Shown: piece by piece, positions 15,629 to 24,504 of the stretch
Position numbering within the stretch: position 1 is the stretch's first letter
Layout of the letters: each line of letters starts with the position of its first letter
Origin: Dinoroseobacter sp049800775
Lineage (GTDB): Bacteria; Pseudomonadota; Alphaproteobacteria; Rhodobacterales; Rhodobacteraceae
Direction: 5' to 3'
Length of the DNA: 64,000 nucleotides
NCBI RefSeq assembly: GCF_049800775.1
Contig: NZ_JBNAFR010000001.1
Location: 620,001 to 684,000, forward strand
The notes under the pieces: model-generated
Database searches by the model: none
Seen by the model: only the letters and a program-made list of their open reading frames with translations
Told to the model about the DNA's origin: nothing
Position numbers and translations under genes: made by a program

Positions 15629-16675
15629 TTAATAGGGCATGGGATGCGCCTTGTGGGCGGCATCGATCTCGGCCACGACCTCATCGGACAGGGTCAGATC
15701 GAGCCCGTTCAGGATATGCTCGAGCTGGGTCACCGAGCTGGCCCCGAAGAGGATCGAGCCCATGAAGGGCCGCGTCTTGCACCAGGCCAGGGACATCTGC
15801 GTCAGATCCAGCCCATGGGCCTGCGCGATCCCCGCATAGGCGTCCACGGCGTCCCAGACCCGGGGCGAAACCCGCCCGCCCAGATTGCCATTGATCGCCA
15901 TGCGCGAGCCATCCGGCACCGCGCCGCCCTGATACTTGCCGGTCAAAAGCCCTGCGGCGAGAGGCGAAAAGGCCATCAACCCCACCTCTTCGTTCACGCA
16001 CAGCTCGGCCAGATCCGTATCGAAAAGCCGCGCCAGCAGCGAGTATTCGTTCTGGATCGACACCACGCGCGGCAAGCCCTTGTCCTCGGCCATGCGCAGC
16101 CATTGGGCCGTGCCCCAGGCGCTCTCATTGCTGAGCCCGAAATGGCCGATCTTGCCCGCCGTCACGAGCTCATCGATGGTCACCAGCACCTCTTCCATAT
16201 GCGCCATGGTGTCGGCACGGGACTGGCCACTGGGGTCAAAGCTCCAGTTCTGGCGGAAATGGTAGGAGCCGCGATTGGGCCAGTGTAGCTGGTAGACGTC
16301 GATATGATCGGTCTGCAACCGCCGCAGGGAGGCCTCAACCGCCTCGAGGATCGTCGCGCACGAGATCGGCGCGCCATCCCGGATCGCCCCGAGCCCCTCG
16401 CCCGCAACCTTGGTGGCCAGCACATACTCGCCCCGCCGCCCGGGATTTGCGGCGTTCCACTCCCCGATGATCGCCTCGGTATCGCCCGCGGACTCGGCGC
16501 TGATCGGGTTCACCGGATAGGCCTCGGCCGTGTCGATGAAGTTGATCCCGGCTTCCAGCGCCATCGAGATCTGGCGGTGCGCATCCGCGGTATCGGTCTG
16601 GGTGCCGAAGGTCATCGTCCCGAGACAGAACTCCGTGACCTGCGGGGCGCCGCGTCCAAGTGCATGTGTTTTCAT
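15629..16675 (-). CDS. Aldo/keto reductase (Tas-like)
   Basis: 348 residues. The catalytic tetrad is seen as Asp and Tyr in NFIDTAEAYPVNP, Lys in YVLATKVAG, and His in YQLHWPNRG. The insertion after the Tyr region (PISAESAGDTEAIIGEW) and the length match the Tas-like NADPH-dependent subgroup. It should reduce aldehydes or ketones in the cytoplasm; the substrate is unknown. It is divergent from the EamA gene, with 115 bp between the starts. Confidence 0.9.
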   Translation of the reverse strand: MKTHALGRGAPQVTEFCLGTMTFGTQTDTADAHRQISMALEAGINFIDTAEAYPVNPISAESAGDTEAIIGEWNAANPGRRGEYVLATKVAGEGLGAIRDGAPISCATILEAVEASLRRLQTDHIDVYQLHWPNRGSYHFRQNWSFDPSGQSRADTMAHMEEVLVTIDELVTAGKIGHFGLSNESAWGTAQWLRMAEDKGLPRVVSIQNEYSLLARLFDTDLAELCVNEEVGLMAFSPLAAGLLTGKYQGGAVPDGSRMAINGNLGGRVSPRVWDAVDAYAGIAQAHGLDLTQMSLAWCKTRPFMGSILFGASSVTQLEHILNGLDLTLSDEVVAEIDAAHKAHPMPY

Positions 16676-16790
16676 TGCCGTCTCCTTGTCGGAGCGTCAG
16701 CCTAGCGCCCCGGGCGCGACGCGCAAGCGCGCGCTGGCCCGGCGCATCGGTCGCGTTGCGCGCGGGGGCGCGGCCTGCGACAGCTGGGCC

Positions 16791-17690
16791 ATGCCCCTTT
16801 GGATCCCCGTCACGCTCTTTGCGGCCTTCGCCCAGAACCTGCGCTTCATGCTGCAGCGTCACCTCAAGGTCACGGGCCTGTCCACGGCCGGCGCGACCTT
16901 TGCCCGGTTCTTTTACTCGGCACCGCTCGTCGCGCTGATCGCCATGAGCTACGCAACCCTGCGCGACCTGCCCTTCCCGGAGCTGTCCGCCCGCTTCTGG
17001 ATCGCCGCGACCCTTGGCGGCACCTCGCAGATCCTCGCCACCATGTGCGTCGTGGCACTCTTTGCCCATCGCAGCTTCGGCGTGGGGATCACCTTCAAGA
17101 AGACCGAGGTGATGCTGACCGCGCTGGTGGGCTTTGTCGTCCTCGGCGAAGCCGTGACCTGGGGCGGGGCGGCGGCCATCGCCGTGGGCTTTGTCGGGGT
17201 GGTGATCCTGTCGGACCCGCCTGATGCCAGCGGCGACTGGCGGCGCCTGTTGAACAAGGGCGTGGCGCTGGGGCTGGCCTCGGGGCTGCTCTTCGGGTTC
17301 TCGGCAATCGGCTATCGCGCAGCCTCCCTCGCGATCGACAGCACGGATGTCTTCCAGCGCGCCTCGGTCACCCTGATGTGCGTCACCGCCTTTCAAACCG
17401 CGCTCATGGCCGCCTATCTCGGCTGGCGCGAACGGGGCGAGATCACCCGCGTGGCCGCGTCGTGGCGCGTCTCGTCTCTGGTCGGGCTCACCTCGCTGGC
17501 GGGCTCGCTGGCCTGGTTCACCGCCTTCACCCTGCAGAACGCGGCCTATGTCAAAGCGCTGGGACAGGTCGAGCTGGTCTTTTCCTTCCTCGCCAGCACC
17601 TTCGTCTTCCGCGAGACCACCACCCCGCGCGAAATCCTCGGGGTCTGTGCCATCGTGGCGAGCGTTCTGCTGCTGGTGCTGACACTTTAG
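16791..17690 (+). CDS. EamA/DMT-family transporter
   Basis: 299 residues with about ten membrane helices in two repeats, for example PLWIPVTLFAAFAQNLRF at the start and VELVFSFLASTFVFRE near the end. The motif LGEAVTWGGAAAIAVGFVGV closes the first repeat, as in drug/metabolite transporters. The substrate is unknown. The ATG at 16791 matches the first helix; longer in-frame starts overlap the neighbouring gene. A dehydrogenase/thioesterase fusion follows after 60 bp and may share the transcript. Confidence 0.87.
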   Translation: MPLWIPVTLFAAFAQNLRFMLQRHLKVTGLSTAGATFARFFYSAPLVALIAMSYATLRDLPFPELSARFWIAATLGGTSQILATMCVVALFAHRSFGVGITFKKTEVMLTALVGFVVLGEAVTWGGAAAIAVGFVGVVILSDPPDASGDWRRLLNKGVALGLASGLLFGFSAIGYRAASLAIDSTDVFQRASVTLMCVTAFQTALMAAYLGWRERGEITRVAASWRVSSLVGLTSLAGSLAWFTAFTLQNAAYVKALGQVELVFSFLASTFVFRETTTPREILGVCAIVASVLLLVLTL

Positions 17691-17750
17691 CGTTGCAGCC
17701 TCCCGCATGCGCCGCCACCCTGCGCAAAACGGGGCTGGATCGGGGCGCAT

Positions 17751-19136
17751 ATGACGGGCACGGCAGCGATCATCGGCAGTGGTGTGATCGGCAGCGGATG
17801 GGCCGCGCGCTTCCTGCTGGGCGGGTGGCATGTGCGGGTCTTCGATCCGGATCCCGGGACCGAAGCGCGCCTGTCGGACACCATTGCCCGTGCCCGGATC
17901 AGCCTGCCCGGGCTCTATGATACGCCTCTGCCGCCGCCCGGGCGGCTGAGCCTGCATGACACGATCCCCGAGACCGTCGCCGGGGCTGACTGGATCCAGG
18001 AGAGCCTGCCCGAGAGGCTGGATCTGAAACGCAAGGTCTTCCAGACGATCCAGGCGGCCTGCCCTCCAGAGGCGATCCTTGCCTCGTCCAGCGCGGGCCT
18101 CACGCTCGACGCGTTGCACGGGTGTGCCACCCGGCCCGCCCAGATCTGCAGCATCCGCCCCTGCGATCCGGTCTACCTGCTGCCGCTGGCCGAGCTGACC
18201 TGTCCCGATCCCGCGATGGAAGCCCGGGCCCATGCGGTGCTGACCGGGCTGGGCATGTCCCCGCTGGGCGGATCGGTAGCACAGGAACTGCAGGCGGCCC
18301 TGCTGCGCCGCGCGCTGGAACTGGTGCATGCGGGCACGGCCACGCCGGATCAGATTGATGAGGCCTTGCGGCTGGGCCTTGCCCCCCTCTGGTCTCAGGC
18401 CGGGCCCTTCGCCACCGCCGGAATGGGCGCGGGCCCTGCCCGGTTTGCCGCCGGGCCCGACCCCGCGTCCCCGCCCTGGACGGACAGCCCAAGCCCGGCC
18501 GACATCCCTGCCCTAATCCGCGCGCCCGCCGATACGCCCTCGCAAGCGAGCGCGCTGACAGCGCGGGACGCGGCGCTTGTGGGCGTGCTGCGTGCGCTCA
18601 AGGCCGAGGCGGTCGGGGCCGGAGCCGGGCTGGCCGCCACGGACCGGGCGCGGGTCCCGGCGCAGGGGGCGGATACGGCCCCCCTGCTGACGGCAGCGCG
18701 CACCGTGCCCCGGGATTGGGCCGACTATAACGGGCATATGACCGAGGCCCGCTATCTGCACGCCTTCGGCAATGCCACGGACCGCTTCATGGAGATCCTC
18801 GGCGTCGATGCCGCCTATCTGGCGTCAGGCGGGAGTTTCTTCACCGCAGAGACCCATATTCGCCACCTTGCCGAGCTGCGGATCGGGGCGGCGTTCGAGA
18901 TCCGGACGACCTGCCTCGACGGGGCGGGCAAGCGCATGCATCTGTGGCACGAGATGCGTTGCGACGGGGTTCTGGTGGCCACGGGCGAGCATATGCTGAT
19001 CCACGTGAGCCTCGAGACACGGCGCCCCGCGCCCCCCGCCCCGCCCGTGTCCGAAGCCTTGGCGCGGATTGCGCGCGCCCATGCCCGGCTGGCCACCGGT
19101 CCCGGGGTGGGCCGGGCGATCGGCGATCCGCGCTAG
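17751..19136 (+). CDS. Carnitine-dehydrogenase-like / thioesterase fusion with a degenerate dehydrogenase half
   Basis: 461 residues. The N-terminal ~310 residues follow the 3-hydroxyacyl-CoA/L-carnitine dehydrogenase pattern: Rossmann motif IIGSGVIGSGWAARFL, serine in ILASSSAGLTLDAL, then RPCDPVYLLPLAEL where the family has HPFNP and the catalytic His. That His is Arg here, and the conserved Asn region further on reads AQELQAALLRRALELV. The C-terminal ~140 residues are a hot-dog thioesterase: DYNGHMTEARYLHAFGNATD. Authentic fusions oxidise L-carnitine and hydrolyse betainyl-CoA. Here the thioesterase looks intact while the dehydrogenase may be inactive. Confidence 0.75.
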   Translation: MTGTAAIIGSGVIGSGWAARFLLGGWHVRVFDPDPGTEARLSDTIARARISLPGLYDTPLPPPGRLSLHDTIPETVAGADWIQESLPERLDLKRKVFQTIQAACPPEAILASSSAGLTLDALHGCATRPAQICSIRPCDPVYLLPLAELTCPDPAMEARAHAVLTGLGMSPLGGSVAQELQAALLRRALELVHAGTATPDQIDEALRLGLAPLWSQAGPFATAGMGAGPARFAAGPDPASPPWTDSPSPADIPALIRAPADTPSQASALTARDAALVGVLRALKAEAVGAGAGLAATDRARVPAQGADTAPLLTAARTVPRDWADYNGHMTEARYLHAFGNATDRFMEILGVDAAYLASGGSFFTAETHIRHLAELRIGAAFEIRTTCLDGAGKRMHLWHEMRCDGVLVATGEHMLIHVSLETRRPAPPAPPVSEALARIARAHARLATGPGVGRAIGDPR

Positions 19137-19163
19137 GTGCCGATACCGGTAGAAGCCGCTTGA

Positions 19164-19178
19164 GAACAAATACGGAAC
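19164..19178. promoter_or_regulatory. LexA (SOS) box upstream of imuA
   Basis: GAAC (19164-19167), seven bases, GAAC (19175-19178). On the opposite strand this is GTTC-N7-GTTC, the alphaproteobacterial LexA operator. It ends 16 bases before the imuA start. Confidence 0.85.
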
Positions 19179-19194
19179 AAATTATCCTCATCCC

Positions 19195-19833
19195 ATGGCG
19201 ACTCGCAGTTTGACAAAAGCCGGGCTCCAGGCGGGCAGTCTGCATCAGCCCCCCCGCCCGGGGGTCGAGATCCTGCCCGAGATGACCCTTGCCCTGAACC
19301 GGGTGCATGAGCTGACCGGCCCGGCCCGCTGGTGTCTGGCCGCTCTGGTGGCCCGGGCGCGCACGGGGCCGGTGATCTGGATCACGCCGAGCTGGCACGC
19401 GGATCAGCTCAACCCCCAGGGGCTCGCGCCGATCTGCGACCCGCGGCGGATCCTCACGGTGACGATCGAGCGGAAGGAAGACCTGCTCTGGTGCATGGAG
19501 GAGGCCCTGCGCAGCGGGGCGGCCCCGCTGGTGGTGGCCGATCTGCCCGGGCCGCCGGGCCTGACGCCGGTGCGGCGACTGCATCTGGCCGCCGAGCAGG
19601 GCGGCACACGGCAAGAGATCGCGCCGCTCGGCGTGCTGCTGACCCCGGATCAGGGCGGCGCCGCCGGGATCGAGAGCCGCTGGTCGCTGATGCCCGCCCA
19701 TGCCAGCCGTCACAGTGCCTGGACCCTGACCCGCCTGCGCGCCCGCAACGCCCCACCGGGGAGCTGGCGACTGACCGCGCCGCCAACCCCCGAAGGGGTC
19801 TGGCGCACCAGCCGGGCCTCGGCCAGCGCCTGA
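19195..19833 (+). CDS. imuA: ImuA-family SOS mutagenesis protein
   Basis: 212 residues of the RecA-like ImuA family. Visible stretches are HELTGPARWCLAALVARA at the position of the first strand/helix, GPVIWITPSWHADQLNPQG, and RKEDLLWCMEEALRSGAAPLVVADL, which match ImuA; the Walker A loop is degenerate, as usual for the family. ImuA normally works with ImuB and the polymerase DnaE2 in damage-induced mutagenesis. Here the next gene is a YceI protein, so imuB and dnaE2 are absent from its immediate surroundings. A perfect LexA box lies just upstream. Confidence 0.8.
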   Translation: MATRSLTKAGLQAGSLHQPPRPGVEILPEMTLALNRVHELTGPARWCLAALVARARTGPVIWITPSWHADQLNPQGLAPICDPRRILTVTIERKEDLLWCMEEALRSGAAPLVVADLPGPPGLTPVRRLHLAAEQGGTRQEIAPLGVLLTPDQGGAAGIESRWSLMPAHASRHSAWTLTRLRARNAPPGSWRLTAPPTPEGVWRTSRASASA

Positions 19834-19910
19834 GCACACGGGCGATCATAAGCCCGGCATCCATCGCAATGCAGACTATGCGCCGCGCAGAACGCGGCTA
19901 TCATCGGGCC

Positions 19911-20474
19911 ATGAAAAGACGATTGTTCTTGTGTACGGCCCTAGCATGGCCGCTGGCGGCCCGGGCCGCGCCCACCCCCTATCAGCTCGCCCCACAAAGC
20001 GAGGTGGAATTCACCTTCTTTCTCGCAGGCGCGCCGAGCCGGGGCCGGATGCCCATTCTCGACGCGGATCTGCAGCTCGATTTCCGCCGGGTCTCGGCCT
20101 CGCGCGTGGATGTCACGCTCGACGCGGCCGGGGCGCGCACGAACCTGCCGCTGGCCAATGGGGCGCTGAAAGGGCCGAGCATCCTCGACACCAAGCGCTA
20201 TCCGCGGATCCGCTATACCAGCTCTGCTGTGCGCGCCGAGGAGGGCGGGGCCCGCGTGTCGGGGGAGCTTGAGCTGCGCGACCAGCGCCAGCCCGTGACC
20301 CTGAGCGCGCGCTTCTTTCGCCAGCCCGACCGCGACCCCGGGGATCTCAGCCAGCTTGTGATCGAGCTGCGCGGGGCGCTCGACCGTTCGGCCTTTGGTG
20401 CGACGGGCTTTTCCGATCTCGTCGCGGACCGGATCGAGCTGCGCTGCCTCGCGACCATCAACCGGGCTGGCTGA
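19911..20474 (+). CDS. YceI-family secreted lipid-binding-type protein
   Basis: 187 residues with a short signal peptide (MKRRLFLCTALAWPLAARA) and a lipocalin-like YceI body: YQLAPQSEVEFTFFLAG, LQLDFRRVSASRVDVTLDA, LDTKRYPRIRYTS and the closing DLVADRIELRC. YceI proteins bind isoprenoid lipids in the periplasm. Members usually start strands with a similar S-x-V-x-F pattern, seen here. A start 15 codons upstream is possible but would disturb the signal peptide. Confidence 0.85.
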   Translation: MKRRLFLCTALAWPLAARAAPTPYQLAPQSEVEFTFFLAGAPSRGRMPILDADLQLDFRRVSASRVDVTLDAAGARTNLPLANGALKGPSILDTKRYPRIRYTSSAVRAEEGGARVSGELELRDQRQPVTLSARFFRQPDRDPGDLSQLVIELRGALDRSAFGATGFSDLVADRIELRCLATINRAG

Positions 20475-20509
20475 GCTGCGGCATCTGCGCCCGTCAAAGC
20501 CCATCCTGG

Positions 20510-20524
20510 TTAACAGATCGGTAA
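20510..20524. promoter_or_regulatory. Near-consensus CtrA box upstream of comM
   Basis: TTAA-CAGATCG-GTAA: seven-base spacing exactly as in the CtrA site TTAA-N7-TTAA, with one mismatch in the second half. It lies 46 bases before the comM start. CtrA is known to control competence and gene-transfer-agent uptake genes, comM among them, in Rhodobacter capsulatus. Confidence 0.4.
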
Positions 20525-20570
20525 GGTTTTGGTCGCAAAGGTTAATGCAGCCCCGCTGACCGGAGCCGCC

Positions 20571-22088
20571 ATGACCACCCGCGCCCATACCGTCGCCTTC
20601 CAAGGCATCGACCCCCGTCCTGTTGAGGTGCAATGCGCCCTGAGCCCCGGTTTGCCGGGGTTTTCCATCGTGGGCCTGCCGGACAAGGCCGTTTCGGAGG
20701 CCCGCGAGCGGGTGCGCGCGGCGATGTCCGCCCTGGGCCTCGCGCTGCCCTCCAAGCGAATCACGATCAACCTGTCGCCGGCGGATCTGCCCAAGGAGGG
20801 CTCCCATTTCGATCTGCCGATTGCGCTGGCTCTCATGGCTGCGCTCTCGATCATCCCGCCCGAAGCAGCGGAGAACACGCTCGCCCTCGGAGAGCTGTCG
20901 CTGGACGGCACGCTGGTCCCTGTCCTCGGGGCGTTGCCCGCAGCTCTGGCCGCAGCCGAGAGCGGTCGGACGCTCCTGTGCCCCGAAGCCTGTGGCGCCG
21001 AAGCCGCCTGGGTGGGCGGCACATCGGTGCTCGCGGCCGGATCGCTTCTGGGCGTGATGCGCCACTTTACCGGCGCGGCGCGGCTGAGCCCGGCCCAGCC
21101 CGGCGAGGTCGTCGAGACTCCCAATGTGCCGGACCTGTCCGATGTGAAAGGGCAGGAACGCGCGAAACGCGCCCTCGAGGTGGCTGCCGCGGGACGGCAT
21201 CACCTGCTGTTGGTGGGCTCGCCCGGTTCGGGAAAATCCATGCTGGCCAAACGCCTGCCCGGGATCCTGCCGCCACTCGACGCCGCCGAAGCGCTCGAAA
21301 CCTCGATGGTCCACTCCCTCGCCGGTCTGCTGGATGCGGGCGGGATCTCGCGCTTGCGTCCCTTTCGCGATCCGCATCACACGGCCTCGAGGGCCGCGAT
21401 GGTGGGCGGCGGGCGCTGGGCCCAGCCCGGAGAGATGTCGCTCGCCCATAACGGGGTGCTTTTTCTCGATGAGTTGCCCGAATACGCCCGAGATGTGCTG
21501 GAGAGCCTGCGCCAGCCCATCGAGACCGGCTCGGTCGTGGTGGCCCGGGCAAACGCCCATCTGCGCTATCCCTGCCGGTTCCTGCTGGTGGCGGCGGCCA
21601 ACCCCTGCAAATGCGGGCATATGTTCGACCCGGCCCAGGCCTGCGGGCGCGCGCCGCTCTGCGGGGATGACTACATGGGACGGCTCTCCGGGCCGCTTCT
21701 GGACCGGTTCGATATCCGTCTCGATGTGCCTCCGGTCAGCTTCTCGGATCTCGATACACCGTCCCAGAGCGAGCGGTCCGAGACGGTGGCGGCCCGCGTG
21801 GCCGCGGCGCGCGCACGGCAGGCCGATCGGTTCGCGGGGCGCGACGGGGTGCGCGTGAACGCCGATGCGGAAGGCGCTCTTCTGGAGGAGATCGCGACGC
21901 CCGATGCAGCAGGGCGCGCCCTGTTGAGGGACGCGGCCGAACGCTTCGGGTTGACCGCGCGGGGCTATCACCGGGTGCTCAAGGTCGCGCGCACCATTGC
22001 CGATCTCGATGGCGCAGACCAGATCGCCCGACCGCATCTGGCCGAAGCGCTCAGCTACCGGGTGGTGATCCGCGAGACGGCCGCCTGA
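20571..22088 (+). CDS. comM: YifB/ComM-type AAA+ ATPase (Mg-chelatase-like)
   Basis: 505 residues. An N-terminal Lon-like domain (TVAFQGIDPRPVEVQCALSP, then GLPDKAVSEARERVRAA and SHFDLPIALALMAA) is followed by a Mg-chelatase AAA+ core with Walker A GSPGSGKSM, the Walker B region VLFLDELPEY and the cysteine cluster NPCKCG. ComM is a hexameric helicase that extends branch migration of DNA taken up by natural transformation. The start is the ATG at 20571; a TTG fourteen codons earlier is weaker. A near-consensus CtrA box precedes it. Confidence 0.92.
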   Translation: MTTRAHTVAFQGIDPRPVEVQCALSPGLPGFSIVGLPDKAVSEARERVRAAMSALGLALPSKRITINLSPADLPKEGSHFDLPIALALMAALSIIPPEAAENTLALGELSLDGTLVPVLGALPAALAAAESGRTLLCPEACGAEAAWVGGTSVLAAGSLLGVMRHFTGAARLSPAQPGEVVETPNVPDLSDVKGQERAKRALEVAAAGRHHLLLVGSPGSGKSMLAKRLPGILPPLDAAEALETSMVHSLAGLLDAGGISRLRPFRDPHHTASRAAMVGGGRWAQPGEMSLAHNGVLFLDELPEYARDVLESLRQPIETGSVVVARANAHLRYPCRFLLVAAANPCKCGHMFDPAQACGRAPLCGDDYMGRLSGPLLDRFDIRLDVPPVSFSDLDTPSQSERSETVAARVAAARARQADRFAGRDGVRVNADAEGALLEEIATPDAAGRALLRDAAERFGLTARGYHRVLKVARTIADLDGADQIARPHLAEALSYRVVIRETAA

Positions 22089-22091
22089 CCC

Positions 22092-23027
22092 TCACGCCTT
22101 GCGCGCCTCGATCGCATCCCAGATCAGCGCCGCGCCATTGGTCCCGTCAAAGCGCTCCAGCTCCTGAAGGCCCGTGGGCGAGGTGACGTTGATCTCGGTG
22201 AGATAGGGACCGATCACGTCGATGCCGACAAAAATCTGGCCCTTCTCGCGCAGGAAGGGTCCGATGGCATCACAGATCTCGCGATCCCGCTCAGACAGGC
22301 CCACCGGTTCGGGCCGCCCGCCCACATGCATGTTCGACCGGGTTTCGCCCGCGGCAGGCACGCGGTTGATCGCGCCGATCGGCGCGCCGTCCACGAGGAT
22401 GATGCGCTTGTCGCCCTGGGCCACATCCGGCAGGAATTGCTGCATGATCAGCGGCTCGCGATTGATCCCGGCAAAAAGCTCATGGAGAGAGTTCAGGTTG
22501 CGATCCTCAGCGGTCAGACGGAACACCCCCGCCCCGCCATTGCCATAGAGCGGCTTGAGAATGACATCGCCAAACTCCGCCTTGAAGGCTTTCAGATCGT
22601 CGAGATTGCGCGCGATCATGGTGGGCGGCGTCAGATCGGGAAATTGCAGGACCAGCAGCTTCTCGGGGGCGTTACGCACCCAGAAGGGGTCATTCACCAC
22701 CAGCGTGTCCTCACCGGCCATGTCGAGCAGGTGGGTTGTGGTGATATACCCCATGTCAAAGGGCGGATCCTGCCGCAGCCAGACCACATCCATATCGGAC
22801 AGATCAACCGTCTCGCGCGGGCCAAGCACTGCGGGATCCCCAACGACACGCTGGATCTCGGCCCAGTGGCCCGTGGCGCGCAGCCTGCCGCGGTCAAATG
22901 TCAGATCCGCCGGACCATAGACGAAAATCCGGTGCCCGCGCGCCTGCGCCTCTTCGGCCAGCCGAAAGGAGCTGTCGGCATCGATATCGACCTCTGTGAT
23001 CGGGTCCATCTGAAAGGCAATCTTCAT
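22092..23027 (-). CDS. gshB: Glutathione synthetase
   Basis: 311 residues, ATP-grasp. The opening MKIAFQMDPITEVDIDADSSF is characteristic, with AAGRE-like VWLRQDPPFDMGYI, VILKPLYGNGGAGVFR (ATP lid) and EINVTSPTGLQELERFDG at the C-terminus. It ligates glycine to gamma-glutamylcysteine. The ATG at 23027 has AAGGAG nearby; the longer open frame is not supported. It is convergent with comM, with only three bases between the stops, and follows yraN on the minus strand. Confidence 0.95.
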   Translation of the reverse strand: MKIAFQMDPITEVDIDADSSFRLAEEAQARGHRIFVYGPADLTFDRGRLRATGHWAEIQRVVGDPAVLGPRETVDLSDMDVVWLRQDPPFDMGYITTTHLLDMAGEDTLVVNDPFWVRNAPEKLLVLQFPDLTPPTMIARNLDDLKAFKAEFGDVILKPLYGNGGAGVFRLTAEDRNLNSLHELFAGINREPLIMQQFLPDVAQGDKRIILVDGAPIGAINRVPAAGETRSNMHVGGRPEPVGLSERDREICDAIGPFLREKGQIFVGIDVIGPYLTEINVTSPTGLQELERFDGTNGAALIWDAIEARKA

Positions 23028-23108
23028 GGCGCGGGGCTCCTTCTGGCAGCATGCGCCTGTCTTGCCGCAGCAGGCAGGCCAGCGCAATGGCTGGCAACCT
23101 GCCGGAAT

Positions 23109-23513
23109 TCACATGGTGATGTTCGGAATCACACGGAACCGGCCCATCCCGTCAAGGGCCGCGAGATCCACCCGCATATCCATCAAGGCCAGGTCCGGAT
23201 GCGCCCCGACAAAGGCCTCGGCAGCTGTCTGAATGCGCGCAACCTGTGTCCAATGAAGGCTTTCGATGGCTCTTTCAAAACTGCTGCTCGATTTCACTTC
23301 GACAAAGACGAGCAAATCGCCGCGACGAAAGACCAGATCGATCTCGCCACCGCCCCCACGCCAACGCCGGGCCAGCAGAACACAGCCCCGGTCGCGATAG
23401 GCCCGTTCAATCCGCGCCTCGGCAGAGAGGCCCGAGAGATGGGCACGCTGTCCACGGTCGCGCAACGCGGCCTGTGCCGGGCGCGGGGTCACTTGGGGCA
23501 ATGTCACATCCAT
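23109..23513 (-). CDS. yraN: YraN-family (UPF0102) putative endonuclease
   Basis: 134 residues from the ATG at 23513, which has GGAAGG seven bases upstream; a GTG five codons earlier is also open. The UPF0102 core reads GEIDLVFRRGDLLVFVEVK, with Glu and Asp and the E-V-K of a restriction-endonuclease-like fold. An N-terminal Arg/Ala-rich segment precedes it. The gene lies 22 bp after rsmI and 81 bp before gshB, a frequent order in Rhodobacteraceae, so it is likely cotranscribed. Its role is unknown. Confidence 0.87.
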   Translation of the reverse strand: MDVTLPQVTPRPAQAALRDRGQRAHLSGLSAEARIERAYRDRGCVLLARRWRGGGGEIDLVFRRGDLLVFVEVKSSSSFERAIESLHWTQVARIQTAAEAFVGAHPDLALMDMRVDLAALDGMGRFRVIPNITM

Positions 23514-23535
23514 ACCCCAGCCTTCCACACAGGAT

Positions 23536-24387
23536 TTAAGACTTGCCTAAGATCGCCAGGGCTTCCTTGTAGACCTGTCGGCGCGGCGCACCGGTGGCGG
23601 CGCTGACCTGGGCCACGGCGTCCTTTGCGCTCTGGCTTGCGAGCGCTTCGGTGAGCATCTCCGTTATGTCCTCGGGTGAGATCTCTGCCGCTGCGGCGGG
23701 CCCCACCAGCACCACGATCTCGCCCTTTGGCGGGGCCTCGACCACCAGCTGAACCAAGTCGCCCAGGGCTGCGCTGCGGATCTCTTCGAAGCGTTTGGTC
23801 AACTCGCGGGCGATAACCGCCGCGCGCGCGGGTCCGAGGATCTCGGCCATGTCGGAGAGGCTTTTTTCCAGCCGTTTCGGGCTCTCGTAGAAGATCAGCG
23901 TCCCGGGCACCGCCGTCAGCGATTGCAGCACTTTACGCCGCGCGCCCTTGGCCGAGGGCAGAAACCCTTCGAAAAAGAACCGGTCCGTGGGCAGTCCCGC
24001 AAGGGACAGGGCCGTCACCGCCGCCGAAGGGCCCGGCGCCGCCGTGACCCCGTGCCCCGCCGCCCGCGCCACCTGTACCAGATCGTATCCAGGATCCGCG
24101 ATCAGCGGCGTTCCAGCCTCGGAGGCATAGACCACCAGCGCCCCGGCCGCGAGATGATCCAGCACCTTGTCCCGCATCCTGGGGCCCGAATGGTCGTGAT
24201 AGGCCAGAAGCGGGCGCCCGCCCACGGCCACCCCGTGCATGTCCATCAGCCGCCGCAGGCTGCGCGTGTCCTCGGCCACCAGCACCGTCGCCTCGCGCAA
24301 CAGATCAAGCGCGCGCAGGGTGATGTCGCGGGCATTGCCGATCGGCGTTGTTACCAGAACAAGGTGGCCCGCGCGCGGGTCTGACAT
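23536..24387 (-). CDS. rsmI: 16S rRNA 2'-O-methyltransferase RsmI
   Basis: 283 residues. The SAM-binding pocket motifs are plain: LVLVTTPIGNARDITLRAL, VAEDTRSLRRLM, SEAGTPLIADPGYDLV and AAPGPSAAVTALSLAGL. FYESPKRL follows. This is RsmI (formerly YraL), which methylates the ribose of C1402 in 16S rRNA. It heads the rsmI-yraN-gshB group and faces the lpoA-like gene divergently, with 117 bp between. Confidence 0.94.
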   Translation of the reverse strand: MSDPRAGHLVLVTTPIGNARDITLRALDLLREATVLVAEDTRSLRRLMDMHGVAVGGRPLLAYHDHSGPRMRDKVLDHLAAGALVVYASEAGTPLIADPGYDLVQVARAAGHGVTAAPGPSAAVTALSLAGLPTDRFFFEGFLPSAKGARRKVLQSLTAVPGTLIFYESPKRLEKSLSDMAEILGPARAAVIARELTKRFEEIRSAALGDLVQLVVEAPPKGEIVVLVGPAAAAEISPEDITEMLTEALASQSAKDAVAQVSAATGAPRRQVYKEALAILGKS

Positions 24388-24504
24388 CGTTGCAATCCTC
24401 TTTTAGGCAAGCCGGGCAACGCCCGTTTACATAGCGCTATGCGCCCTTTAGGTTCGGCCAGTGACGACCACCCCTGTTCCTGACCCCGATGCGCGGAGAC
24501 CCGC

